Assembly: GCA_964020975.1 (NCBI GenBank)
Contig: OZ026625.1
Location: forward strand, 41,124,093-41,188,092
Origin: Hermodice carunculata
Lineage: Eukaryota; Annelida; Polychaeta; Eunicida; Amphinomidae
Length of the DNA: 64,000 bases
Direction: 5' to 3'
Shown here: positions 14,282 through 29,171 of the stretch, in pieces
Numbering within the stretch: the first letter of the stretch is position 1
Layout: each line of letters opens with the position of its first letter
Made by a program: the position numbers and the translations under genes
The notes under the pieces: generated by a model
The model's database searches: none
Seen by the model: only the letters and a program-made list of their open reading frames with translations
What the model was told of the DNA's origin: nothing

Positions 14282-17200
14282 TTCTTCACTGGCAAATTTT
14301 CCTTTCTCGTGGCTCGCTTTCTTCGCAAACACCTGTACGAAACATTGTCAATTTCTGTTTAGGCAACATAGATATTGGGCAGTCTCATATTACATGTACA
14401 TATTTTCCTTCAGATGTTTTGTAACCATGTCGTTGGCTTGGCTTGGTGTATGACACCCACAGTGTTTTGGCCTCATAATTATGAGTTTGATTTTTGAAAT
14501 TTGCCACTTTTGGAACGACCAAAACATCTGAACAAATCTTTCTTTCATAAAGCCGTCCGTTACTTTCAGCCTAGCTCAATATTGTTGTGTAGTTTAATGT
14601 AAGGTCTGTTCCAGGCCCGGATTTGTGATCCGGCAACATGTTTACATGTGTACCCGGTGACGTCAATCGCCAGCAATCGAGGGTGCCGGAAGAATGCAAC
14701 ACTGATGTAGCTTTGTAACTGTAGTTTCCATTAAGCTATATAGACGCAAAGGACGCCTGCTCTCCGCTCGTCAAAATACAACATGGGGCAGTTGATTGGC
14801 GAGAAGCTGAAGCACATAGAAAGTGCAGTGTATCCATATTGTACTTGCGTGAAAATCGACTCTCTCAATACACAACAAATATTCTGTTATCGCAACCTAT
14901 CTGCTCTTAACGGTATATAAAATGTTATCATCTATCGATATTCCACATCCTCAATGAGGCTAAAATTTTAGAATACATCATTCAAAGTAAGAATAATTCA
15001 TTCTGTAGGCCTAATTGGGATGTATATTAATAACAATTACACCACTTTAAGCTGATTTCTGTTTTCTGTGTCCAGGTTGATTTTAGCGATTCATCTTCCG
15101 TGAAACAGTTGCTCAAGTTTATCAAGTCCCGGGACGAAGAACTTGTGCATGTCATTTCAGCGGATGGAGCCAGTATAAAGGTACAAGTAGGGATAGAATT
15201 AGTGTCATGTCCCTATGGAAAATAAACAAAACATATTATTCATATATTGACTTAAGTGTAAAACAATCAATACAGTAACTGTTAAGTGTACTGGTCACGG
15301 TGTTAAGTTTGCTGGCAAGTTAGTTTGTATTTTGAGAGGTACTTACTCATTAATGTACTTTGCTGCTAACAAGGTCATAGCAGACAAACCAGTTAGGAAT
15401 TTATGAACAAAATTATGTCTACAAGAAATTGATAGTAGCCAGGTGACCTGTAAATTACTGTTATATTTTACTTGCTTACACTTTGCCACACAAAGGATTG
15501 AGAAGTACCATTCTCCGTGGCTTCTTGATAGCAAAAAGGTCGACATTTTTTTCCAAATCTATGCTAATGGCCTTGTGTACCAGTGGAAGGAGAAGGGAAT
15601 TCAGTCTGTCTTTCCCTCATGGTGCTTCTCCGGTCAGACTTGCCAAGTTTTAGGGCTGAGTTTGCCCTCTCTACTGAAGTCATCAGCAGTATCAATCGCA
15701 TGTATAGAGACAATGTTTGGGAAAACTTTGCTATTTACCCTGCCATGGGACAACGTTTTTTAGATTGTAGAAGGCAGCTCGTTTGTTCAATCCCACAGAG
15801 TTTTCCATAAGGTCACTTCCTAGAGAGAAGTGGCTGGGCTAGGAAGGTCACGTTTGTGAAACATAAGGATGGTAACTTGTAACTCCTGTGTGAGACAGCT
15901 CAATTTGTATGGCATTAGACACAGACCTATGACTGCATTTTTCGTTACCATGGTAAATCTTGACTCAAATTCTTTATTAAAATGGTCAAGAAATGTTAGA
16001 TATACACATTTGCTGTAATAATATTAGACCGGGTCTGATCCTAGGTTGTATTCATCATACTGCGACTCAATGTTTGCCTGCATGCCAAAAAACCCTTTTT
16101 TCCTTATTTTAGCCGTAATGGGCAATAAAAATCCCATTAGGCCCTACAAATTACCTGAACAGCATTTCTGTGCATGTGTTGAATTTGCATGTTGACTTGA
16201 ACGATTGACTGCCTGAATGATAGACTGGTACTGTAGATAGCTCAGGCTTCCCAACTTTTTATTTGTTATTTTTTTTTCAATCGTGCAGTAGTAGTATGTA
16301 CGTGTATGTTCAATATAAACCAAATGTTAGGTGTTAAAATAAGAACATGCGATCATTAGGCTGCCTTAACTGCATCTAATTCTTCATTGGGACCCGATGT
16401 CAGTGTGTAGAAATCTGTTGACTTGCCGCACAAATTGAAAATAACCCCTGATCCTGCCATGAACTGACCTTTTTGGCTTTACCTTATACCCAATATGAGT
16501 GAATGTGAAATGTACGGAAAATTACAAGATTTATTGTTTTTCAATTTTTTATTTCTGAGAAACATGGGGGAAAACATAATTCTTACAGAATTCTTCATTA
16601 TACCAAAGAAGAGGTGCAAGATTATATTTAGCTGTCATAGAGTTTAAATAAACAACTATAATCATGGAGTCCACAGAGCATAGTTTTTGGAACTACTGAC
16701 AGTGTGTATGCTGAGGCAGAAGTGCTAAATACCAAGGAGGGTACCCTCCTTGTAAATACTAAAAGTGTGTCGGCCAGGCACTAGTTGTGTCCTAGACCTA
16801 AGCTAGCTGCACAGTTTAATTAGTCTCTGTCAAATAAACCAGATACAGGCGATAACAGTCAGGGAAAATCTTGGGCCACAATTTGCGTCTTTTGACAAGT
16901 TCAATATAAATAAGGCACAGACCTCTTTTTTTCTCTCTCAAACGGAGAGGAAGGGGGGGGGGGGGCGGTCGATGCCGGGGGCCCCCTATGCTGACACGCC
17001 GCTGGGGAAACTTGGAAAAGTACTTGTATGCCGTTAGTTGAGAGTTCGAAAAAAGTCCATTCGGTTAGTGTATCAGCTGTTGACAGGCTCACTAAGTGCA
17101 ATCATTACGCTATGGCCGGTGGAAATTGCTCCAGCCAATGATTATGCGAGCACAAGGACGGCTAGGGCTAATACTATTAGTTACACACTGATTGACAGGG

Positions 17201-18755
17201 TAATGCAGCGAGCATCTCCCACGAAGGAAACTGGTATGACCTGATGCGTTAGACGCCGAGTGTAATACATGCAGTTATCTGAGTGGGCGATGACTGCTGC
17301 ATTACCCTGTCAGCCAGTGGGTTACGAATTTATCACATTTTTAAAGATTTCCCTGCAAATGAAATCACAACACAACATATTCATTGTAATTTTACCCCGT
17401 TCGCCCGCTTTGCTTTTCCTTCTGTCATTTTCCTTGCACCTGTCGTCTGCCACATGCTGCCTACTTTGTAATAGCATACTGTGCCGCTAGGCGGCGGGGT
17501 GCCGTATTTCCACACACTTGGTATTACTACAGTAATGGCATGATTTGCGTTAAATGCCACAAGCACTCACAAAGATATTAACCAATCAGATGCATAGAAA
17601 ATCCATAAAAAAGGGATAAATTACGATACATTCATGGGCAGAAAAAACACGACATTATATTATGTTCAACATGATAAATGGTCGGAGTAAATGTTGTAGG
17701 GCACAACATTCATGATGAAAATCCACATCCAACTTCATTGATAAATGCAAGTATGTAATATCACCACAGGAGTGAATACATGTATATTACAGTAGCTAGG
17801 ACTGATTTGCTTGAATGGACAGGAATTGTCTCACGAATTATTTCTTGTTGTTGTTTTAGGGTGGCTCAATCGAGAAGACCAGCATCTCAGACTTAAACAA
17901 AGTGCTCAATACATACGTGGTACATAGCTTTGCCCTTGCCAGGTTTTGCCTTCCTTTGCTGAAAAACACCGTCGGTGGGTATGATGAATTTTTCGACGAC
18001 AAAGTTGTGATGAATTTAAATTTACTACACATATATATCTATGCATAGATTAGAGCAGCAATCATGGTAATGGAACCGTAATCGCTATATCTCAAGATTT
18101 ATACTTATTAAGTTACTGTCTTACACAGACAACACCTGTAGTAACATAAATTTACATTTTCAAACCTACACTCTCTGTTGTGATGCTAGGACAATTGTGC
18201 ATATATTTATTTAAAAAGGCTAAATACACTAGTGTGCTTTTGCAAAAAATAATTCCAAAGTGTATTTCATTTGCATTGTGTCTTTAGGAGCCTCCTTCAC
18301 CGTCGTGTGTCACAGTTTGGGTGATATTGAGCGAGCTGACGCAAAAACATGCGAGACAAATAAGTCGTCTGTGGCTATCATTGTGCAGGCCTTACTCAAG
18401 GCTCTGGTGCACGCTGCCCATTGCGAGTTCAAGTCCACCAAAGTGGCCGTCAACTTGGTTCAACTTGGTATAGACCTTATTGAGGTACGTTTTTTATGCC
18501 ATGCAATGTTGTCCGAGGATGACATTTGTCTAATCCTTGTGTAGCACTTTTATAAAAAGTTATGCTATAAATTTTACGACTCATAGAAACAAGTTACATA
18601 GCGGACTGCCCTTTTTTATCCAAAAATAAAAAGAACTTCACTGTGACACAAAAGACACTCCAAGTTAATGACGCTAATATCACGAAAATAAACTGTTGCC
18701 AACATACAATTTAGGAACTCGATGCATAATTACATTCATTGATCATTATTTTTCA

Positions 18756-18805
<50 letters not shown>

Positions 18806-20057
18806 CAATCATCACCGCCGTCCGCGTCGTTGTGGTGGTCATCATCGACAAGATCTTCATAATTTTAGGCAAAAAGTGAGAATATTAACATATAAAAGGT
18901 AAAAGTTAAAATTCGTTTTGTGTTTAGATGAATAGCTGGCAGAGCTGGTTACCACATATAGGGAAAATGACTGATAGTTTTTAGAATAAAGGTTTGACGA
19001 TTACCAAATCCTGAATATGGATGCCTAAATACACCCCAAAAGTTTCATTTGCATTTTCGGTAAAAGTGCTTTTGACTGACTAGCTATGCCTACCTATGTT
19101 CCGTAAATTCAAATAAGTCACATGACAGGCCCGCAGCGAGTGAGCAAAGCGACCAAGTCGGGGGAGGGTTTCAAAGAGGGAGGTGCCCCCCCCCCAAAGT
19201 GTAAGATAATTTTGAAAACCGCCCAAAAAGTGCTTTTGGGGGGTATTTTGATACCTAAACTGATGAATTTTGAAAGGTTGAAAACTGAGAGAAATAAGCA
19301 CCCAGATAGTGTCTCTCAATGTATTAGGAGACAGAAATGTATGCCATCAAACTGAAAGAGATTTTTTTTGGTCAAAACTTTGTTACAAGAGACTGCAGAG
19401 TCACTTGAGCATGACGGAAACTGTCTTTACTCTCTTGTTACCAAATTAATCTCTACTCTCCAAAACAAAAAAATGGCAACAGTTCATTCCTATTACTACT
19501 TGTCAGCCATTACAAGTGAAAATGAATTTTAAAAATGGCTTGCTGTTCGATAAACATGATTTACGTCCTTTGTACCTGTACTCTTTGGGAATGACAAACA
19601 AATAATGCACTCATTCAAGACGTTTCTTTGTGTAAGTTTGAGTGTTTTATTTTCTGGTTGTTATGCCCGCCATCACTTTGAAAGCCATTCTTCATTATGC
19701 AAATTTGTCAGTCTATGACAACACAAGAGTTTACTCTCTGAAAACGACAATCAGTTTGAATTACATCCTTATTCTTGTCGCACTCTACATTCTTTGCATC
19801 TTTTCTTCACTACTTGGCACCAGAAGACTGTCTTTTGAGTGCCCATCTTAAAATGTAGCCGTTCCCCACCTCCCGGTCAGTTTTCTGTGCCATGCTTGAT
19901 CCTTGGAACTAAGGGCAGGCTAGCTCCGCAGTGGCTCAAATCATTTCAAAGATTACTATTGATTGCCTGAATACGTATTAATGGGGTACTTTGAGCAGAT
20001 AAGTGAAGGTCTTATAAAGCATGTTGTTTTTAACTATATCTACCGGAATATCACTGA

Positions 20058-20142
<85 letters not shown>

Positions 20143-22590
20143 TCATTCATATATACTTTCCCCTTATAATGTTTTAGCTTAACAGCTTGATACATTTATG
20201 AGTACGTATGGGCTTTGCCACTACATATTGACAAGAGCTCATTCATTTGGAAAAAATTCACAGTGAAACCAGTGTGACTATACCTGTATATTGGAGGGTA
20301 TTCACAAGCAGAATGTTTTAGTGTAGATGAAATTAAAGGCTTGTATATCATGGTTGACTGACCTACTCTGTTAAGGGCGCTTGAGCTGTTAAGTATCAAA
20401 TTGAGTGTCTAGCGATGGCCCTTGCTCATATAATTGGAGATACATAGATTTAACATTACAGGCATACTACATGTATGGAAAAGAAGGCAATAGCATGTGA
20501 ACCACTGGGGGTGCAGCCGGTAGTATTTGATGAGATATTTATTGAAAGAGATATACATACTTTAGTTGAATGTACTTATTATGAATGCCCTTGATCAGTT
20601 TTTCAAGGTCATTATGTGCCGTAGTGAGTGGCATAACCTTGAGACACAGACATAATTTAACAGAGAATAAAATTATTCTGTGTCAGAGATTTGTGTTGTT
20701 GATGTAGTTTCAATTTTGTATCTCAAGGCCTAGTTGAAAGTCATCACATTTCAGGATGTGACTATTGAAATGCGTCCTTAGCGTTATAGACACGGTTTGG
20801 CATACAGATTTATTACAGTAAAGGCTTTGACATGACTATTATTTTTCCATATACAAGCTATTACGGCTATTTCATCTCAAATGTATATGTTTTTTGTTCG
20901 TTGTTTTTTTCGTTTTTCCTCCTTTTTTAACCCAGAGTGCCATGCAGTATTTTGTGTATGATGTATATAAAGAATTTTTATGCCAAACTATTTCCATAAT
21001 CATTCCTAATATTACATGTATGAGCAAATTTCTAATTCCTGGGACTTGAATAGCGTTCCTAGGAACTGACCTCTATGTTCCTGGGACTTGAGTTTATATT
21101 CCAGCGAATTTAGTTATGTTCCCAGGAATTTGCCATAATATTCCCAGGAAACTTGCCACTATGTTCCTGGGACTGCTGTTCCCAGGACCGGCATTTATAT
21201 TCACAGACAATTGCCTAAATTCCCGGGATATTGCCTAAAATCCCAGGAAATTGCCTAAATTCCTGAGATTTTATTAATATTGATAATGCCATGACTCAAT
21301 AATGAGAACAGCAGTATTAATTAAATTTCGCCAATTTACCGCTCGAACCCTTCTGCACACACTGTAAAAATTTGGTGCTTTTACCTCTAGTAGCACTAGA
21401 GATATGATGATGGGGGGCAAAATTGTCCGAATGGAATGGAAAATTTACTTAGGAATGACTTATATATGTATATATATATATATTGGGGGGTACGAGTGGG
21501 AAAGATGGTTGCTACATAAATACATGGGGGTTTGCCTGCACACAAGCCCCACCAGTTACGGGCTTGCATTATATGCTTTATGCGGAGAAGATTGTATTTA
21601 TGGGGGAAGTAGGCGTGGGATGTATTAAGTTTTCCTAAATCGACCGTGAGCGGCATTCAAGGTTTCACAACGAAAATTACTGGCACAAATAAGCCCGAAA
21701 AGACCTTCCTCACAAACCTCGAAGCATTTGATATTTGGCATTATGAAAAGCCGTTTCCTGTTTATTCAGTATTTGATCATATAACTAAATATTTGATCAT
21801 CTGAACAAATAGGTTTGATCCTATAGTTAAATATTTGCTTTCATATATTGGATCATATGATTCTATAATAAATAAAACCAAAATTATATATATATCGCCA
21901 TTTTCTTTCTGTGTCTCTATCTAATGTTTTTATGCTGTACTCCAGACGGAAGAAGAAATAACGATCGGAGGAACTAAAGAACAAGTGAGCAGTTCTGAAG
22001 CAGGAAAAAGCGTCATCAATGCAATGGGATCTTTCCGAGGTAAAACTACCAAACTGTCAAGCAAGGAAGACGTTCAGGCAGCCAGTTCCTCTAGTTCTCA
22101 GGCGAGTTCCGAAGAAACGTCTGAGTCAGGATCAAGTTCCGGCCAAACATCAGAGAGTAAATCTGTAAGGAGTTCAAGTGTGAGCTCAGAGAAAAGGTCA
22201 GAAACGACGTCAACCATAAGCTCAGCAGGAAAGTCAGAATCCACTTCAGGCAAGAGTTCAGAATTGACATCAGCAAAGTCAATGTCGAGTTCTAGCAAGA
22301 CGTCAGATGGTGCAGTTACAAAGAGTTCAAGTCAGAGCTCAGGAAAAAAATCATCGATTTCTAGCAAGACGTCAGAGGGTGCAGTTACAAAGAGTTCAAG
22401 TCAGAGCTCAGCAGAAGAATCATCGAGTTCTAACAAGACGTCAGAGGGTGCAGTTACAAAGAGTTCAAGTCAGAGCTCATCGAGTTCTAGCAAGACGTCA
22501 GAGGGTGAATCTGCAGAGGGTTCAAGTACTAGCTCCAAGAGTTCGGGTTCCACCAAGGAGGAGGGGTCGAGTAAGGGCTCAGACGAATAG
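189..22590 (+). CDS. Multi-exon gene: tandem acyl-CoA-binding domains + degenerate SDR + Ser-rich repeats (5' partial)
   Basis: I assembled this gene from exons at 189-254, 804-925, 1708-1822, 2419-2481, 2856-2977, 4201-4315, 4863-4925, 6361-6479, 6866-6980, 7408-7482, 7725-7879, 8427-8556, 9254-10972, 12737-12859, 13298-13377, 13972-14070, 15076-15180, 17860-17974, 18288-18484 and 21946-22590 (stop TAG). Every junction is AG/GT, and the phases chain without a break, giving about 1,447 codons. The first visible exon begins in phase 1, so the true start lies upstream. The product has about five ACBP-like units, one of them split by a Ser/Lys repeat, then an SDR fold and a Ser-rich tail. ACBP domains bind long-chain acyl-CoA thioesters; a cytosolic or peroxisomal lipid role is inferred only. 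No signal peptide or membrane segment is visible in the part present. The exon chain is well supported; the function is not established. Confidence 0.8.
1488..1552. repeat. Small palindrome around a (TA)n core
   Basis: GTGTGTTTATGGAAATTTTATA on the left is mirrored on the opposite strand by GAGTGTTTATGGGAATTTAATA on the right, with a TA core between. It follows an (AC)n run (about 1445-1474). Confidence 0.6.
1708..2977 (+). CDS. ACBP-like unit 2 (exons 1708-1822, 2419-2481, 2856-2977)
   Basis: Exon 1708-1822 (115 bp, phase 0-1) ends in FANYYQAKYGDYATG. This aligns with the ACBP LY.LYKQATVGD motif, but the CoA-contact Lys after the second Tyr is replaced. Exon 2419-2481 (63 bp, phase 1-1) ends in VQAWKDLKG, a near-exact match to the ACBP WDAWKELKG motif. 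Exon 2856-2977 (122 bp, phase 1-0) is the helix-4 counterpart and contains ATIVYSKYPS. The donor after it is a consensus gtaagt. Confidence 0.7.
4201..6479 (+). CDS. ACBP-like unit 3, best conserved (exons 4201-4315, 4863-4925, 6361-6479)
   Basis: Exon 4201-4315 (115 bp) encodes ATLKAMYKQVTVGDWGQ, almost the textbook ACBP YKQATVGD signature, so the Tyr-Lys pair that contacts the CoA moiety is kept. Exon 4863-4925 (63 bp) gives YMVSKWQLYKG, which retains Lys-Trp of the KAKWDAW motif. Exon 6361-6479 (119 bp) gives ARQYIDLTYDAVAKYG, which retains the helix-4 Tyr and the KYG end. This unit is the one most likely to bind acyl-CoA still. A 75-bp intronic tandem duplication follows the second exon. 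Confidence 0.8.
4926..5090. repeat. 75-bp tandem duplication in an intron
   Basis: The segment from about 4941 (acaaatgtaagcttaggggttcgactg...gagacttggcaaa) recurs 75 bp later (acaaatgtaagcttatggcttcgactg...gaagacttggcaaa) with about 10% differences. It lies directly after the donor of the 4863-4925 exon and does not duplicate the exon. Confidence 0.75.
5361..5640. repeat. Compound trinucleotide microsatellite (TTC)n-(TTA)n-(TAG)n
   Basis: About 47 units of TTC (5361-5501) are followed by about 30 units of TTA (about 5504-5601) and a short TAG run (5606-5626). All long open frames here (poly-Ser, Tyr, Lys, Asn, Arg or Ile) are artefacts of the repeat. Confidence 0.95.
6866..7879 (+). CDS. 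ACBP-like unit 4 (exons 6866-6980, 7408-7482, 7725-7879)
   Basis: Exon 6866-6980 (115 bp) starts with an ACBP helix-1 pattern (FKKSQETVKNLK) and ends in AHYFQAKYGAYKNG, so the CoA-contact Lys is replaced by Phe. Exon 7408-7482 (75 bp, longer than its paralogues) ends in IIKKWKDLKG. Exon 7725-7879 (155 bp, also longer) contains VSTYKAKYGVTYKS, the helix-4 KYG end followed by an acidic extension. The donors are gtaagt, gtatgc and gtaagt. Confidence 0.75.
8427..12859 (+). CDS. ACBP-like unit 5, interrupted by a long Ser/Lys repeat exon (exons 8427-8556, 9254-10972, 12737-12859)
   Basis: Exon 8427-8556 (130 bp, phase 0-1) encodes the helix 1-2 part ending in LIALAHQASAGDYSEK, with the CoA-contact Tyr-Lys replaced by Ala-His. 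The next exon should be the 63-bp helix-3 exon. Instead it is 1,719 bp long, and only its last 70 bp or so (about 10903-10972, encoding IREEWKKLQG) match helix 3. Exon 12737-12859 (123 bp) is the helix-4 counterpart (SSSDAARMFAEQV) and, unlike the other helix-4 exons, ends in phase 1, which matches the SDR exon that follows. The last ACBP is therefore split in the primary sequence by about 540 low-complexity residues. Confidence 0.65.
8831..8878. repeat. (TA)n microsatellite
   Basis: Pure TA dinucleotide run in an intron of gene 1. Other TA runs in the window lie at about 703-721, 1511-1534, 7320-7341, 18760-18806, 20062-20141, 23437-23582, 23933-23988 and 62210-62297. Confidence 0.95.
9254..10972 (+). 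CDS. Ser/Thr/Lys/Glu-rich repeat exon inside ACBP unit 5
   Basis: This single 1,719-bp exon (phase 1-1) encodes about 572 residues made almost only of S, T, K, E and A. The repeat is a unit of roughly 26 residues of the form SSDETSKSEKKS..AAKKETKDTA, alternating acidic phospho-acceptor-like SSDE clusters with basic AKKETK patches. Such alternation recalls Nopp140/treacle-type disordered proteins and CK2 target sites; that is a resemblance in composition, not homology. A 324-bp segment is duplicated in tandem at about 10160-10483 and 10484-10807. The acceptor is gtgaaacag before position 9254, and an open reading frame continues upstream of it only by chance. Confidence 0.8.
10973..12736 (+). 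other. Intron with a degenerate 42-bp tandem repeat
   Basis: This is the intron between the Ser-rich exon and the last ACBP helix-4 exon. About four diverged units containing ccattgcgcacttcctgttc recur at roughly 42-bp spacing from about 11470 to 11640. A short (AC)n tract lies near 11995-12033. I see nothing else. Confidence 0.55.
13298..18484 (+). CDS. Degenerate short-chain dehydrogenase/reductase (SDR) domain, five exons
   Basis: The exons are 13298-13377, 13972-14070, 15076-15180, 17860-17974 and 18288-18484, about 199 residues. Exon 1 encodes DKLVLITGISNSLGISIAK, the Rossmann beta1 and glycine motif of SDRs (TGxxxGxG), here with the middle Gly changed to Ser. Exon 3 gives VDFSDSSSVKQLLKFIK, like the SDR D(V/L)SD..SV element. 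Exon 4 gives LARFCLPLLKN, the usual helix before beta5. Exon 5 gives VVCHSLGD and CETNKSSVAIIVQALLKAL, matching the ISS..G and YxxxK(A)A regions, then VAVNLVQLG, like IRVN.I.PG. By eye, the catalytic Tyr is Cys, the Ser is His and the Asn is Tyr; the Lys remains. It is probably a pseudoenzyme that may still bind a nucleotide or acyl-CoA. Confidence 0.7.
14221..14282. repeat. (AATC)n microsatellite
   Basis: About 15 units of AATC in the intron after exon 13972-14070. Confidence 0.95.
15181..17859 (+). other. Intron with palindromes and no recognisable gene
   Basis: This 2.7-kb intron of gene 1 holds a perfect 20-bp palindrome (16733-16752), a poly-G tract near 16957-16966 and a 37-bp-arm inverted repeat (17186-17319). 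The open frames at 15443-15810 have no recognisable domain or repeat and I do not call them genes. Confidence 0.6.
17186..17319. repeat. Inverted repeat, about 37-bp arms
   Basis: Left arm 17186-17222 (CACTGATTGACAGGGTAATG...) matches the reverse complement of 17283-17319 (CACTGGCTGACAGGGTAATG...) at about 80% identity, with a loop of about 60 bp. It may be a MITE remnant or a stable hairpin. Confidence 0.65.
18485..21945 (+). other. Long intron before the terminal exon
   Basis: This 3.5-kb intron contains (TA)n runs (18760-18806, 20062-20141), a stretch at about 19125-19200 with gcgagtgagcaaagcgacc and C/G homopolymers that looks like an interspersed repeat, and a degenerate TTCCCAGGAA minisatellite (21035-21275). 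I see no other gene. Confidence 0.6.
21035..21275. repeat. Degenerate minisatellite with TTCCCAGGAA-type core
   Basis: About eight units of roughly 25-35 bp carry TTCC(C/T)(A/G)GGA(A/C) followed by TTGCC or ACTTG and TAAATTCC/TATATTCC spacers. The core is close to a palindrome. It is intronic in gene 1. Confidence 0.65.
21946..22590 (+). CDS. Terminal exon: Ser-rich repeat tail
   Basis: This last coding exon (645 bp including TAG at 22588-22590) follows a clean acceptor (gctgtactccag) in phase 0 from the SDR exon. It starts with about 45 residues of mixed sequence (TEEEITIGGTKEQVS..., with GKSVINAMGSFRGKTTK) that may close the SDR fold. About 165 residues of Ser-rich repeats follow. The clearest unit is about 20-22 residues (SSKTSEGAVTKSSSQSS), repeated about four times between 22290 and 22510. 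The chain ends in GSDE. Composition is like the 9254-10972 exon, but the repeat unit differs. Confidence 0.75.
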   Translation, partial: TEEEITIGGTKEQVSSSEAGKSVINAMGSFRGKTTKLSSKEDVQAASSSSSQASSEETSESGSSSGQTSESKSVRSSSVSSEKRSETTSTISSAGKSESTSGKSSELTSAKSMSSSSKTSDGAVTKSSSQSSGKKSSISSKTSEGAVTKSSSQSSAEESSSSNKTSEGAVTKSSSQSSSSSSKTSEGESAEGSSTSSKSSGSTKEEGSSKGSDE

Positions 22591-27600
<5,010 letters not shown>

Positions 27601-27625
27601 GTGTATGGGCAGAACCACTTTCTTG

Positions 27626-28425
27626 TCATGCTTGATCTACATTAGTTTGTCGATTGTGGTTTGGGGAGTAAATGCAAGCAACACCATACTCTGAAGTCAT
27701 TAATAAAATGCCAAATATTGGTGCCAACTCAACTCGATCACATTTTAATGGTAATACGTATGACTGAAATTGAATAATGTTCTCCAGAACACATATAAAT
27801 TTTTCTTCAATTTCCTTGAAAGGAATGTTTTGTAGTTTGATAGTATGGGAGCTAACGTGAGCCTTCCTGTTGAAGATACAATCTGTTAAAGACGTTTGGC
27901 AACTAACTCCAACGTTTTCTGTGTTTTTACATATACACACCTTTCAGAAAGAAACCAAAGAATGTGTGGTACTTATGTGGTTGCTGAAGGTGTCTACCTG
28001 AGGCACTGATTAGCCGCCCATACCCTGTATTTATACCAATGTCAAATTTGCCATTTCTTGAAAGTTGACCCATCTTTGCAGCTATTTGTGATTGTCCATG
28101 CAAGGCTGCAGTGTCAGTTTTATGCTTAGTGTTTACGGTGATTTGTGTCCCCGAAGCCATCAATTTTGAAACATGGGACCTATTATTTTGAAATGAAGGT
28201 TTGTGTATTCGTGCACTGAGAGATTCAAGCGCAACATGCAAGTGGTCTTTTGTTGGATCCACCACACATTTGAATTGTTGAGGGCGAAATATGACGCAAC
28301 TATTAAAAAAAAATTCCATCCGGCGAATAATCTTCCTTCTCATACAATACATCATCTACTCCTGCATCATTAAGGTCTCTAAAGCACACATCAATATGGT
28401 TTGTAACAGCAATCTACAGACTTAA
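27626..28425 (-). pseudogene. Unrecognised coding-like stretch, minus strand
   Basis: Two overlapping minus-strand open frames (28355-27927 and 27940-27626), plus a short upstream stretch reading FRDLNDAGVDDVLYEKEDY, have codon-like composition and mixed, non-repetitive amino acids (for example KCVVDPTKDHLHVALESLS). I recognise no domain. The pieces lie in different frames, so this is either a broken gene or repeat, or short exons of a gene I cannot complete. No neighbour helps to assign it. Confidence 0.25.
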
Positions 28426-29118
28426 TGTGAGTTCTTTGAAAAACGCGAGCAAACAATAAGAGACAGAGTTCGCCAGGAACTGAACTGATCGGCTGACAAA
28501 CAAATAGTGATAAAGTGTGATAAATCATGGATGGATACTTTCGGATTTCATCCTAGAAATTGGAAATTCCCAGCCAAAAATACGACAAATATACATTGCT
28601 TCAATATAAATGTTGCTTACATAGTTGGATGGGGCTCCAACTGGTCAAGAAGTAATTGTTCTACATGCACAGAACAACTCCGTTTTACGTACCTCAACCG
28701 TTTACCGATCAGCTCTACACATACTTTTTGAGGACATACAGATAAATAAAAAGTAAAAGACAACTAAAGCAGGCGTTCATTAGAGCAACCTTTTCGTGTT
28801 GATCAATTTACCCTCAAAAGTTTTACAAAAAGAAATGTATCACATTGATGATAAATGTGTGCCTTTCGTCTTGTTCAGTGCAAGCACAGTCGTCCAAGAA
28901 TCTGCCAGCATTTGCTATTAGATGTTAGGCAATCTGCAGAGAATAAACAAACTGTTCTCTCATAAGTTCAATACAAAGTGTGTGACAGAAAATAAAGCCA
29001 CCAAATAAATCCTTAAAGAAAATTCACTACTGTTTAGCACAGTCGCAATGGCAGATGGACTTTTGGATATTTGTTCATATTTTTGTAAACACGCAAATCA
29101 ATCAGTCAATCAATCTAT

Positions 29119-29171
<53 letters not shown>

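Noticed and set aside
15443-15810. Overlapping frames in an intron of gene 1
   Set aside because: No domain signature; the gene 1 exon chain skips them without a phase problem.
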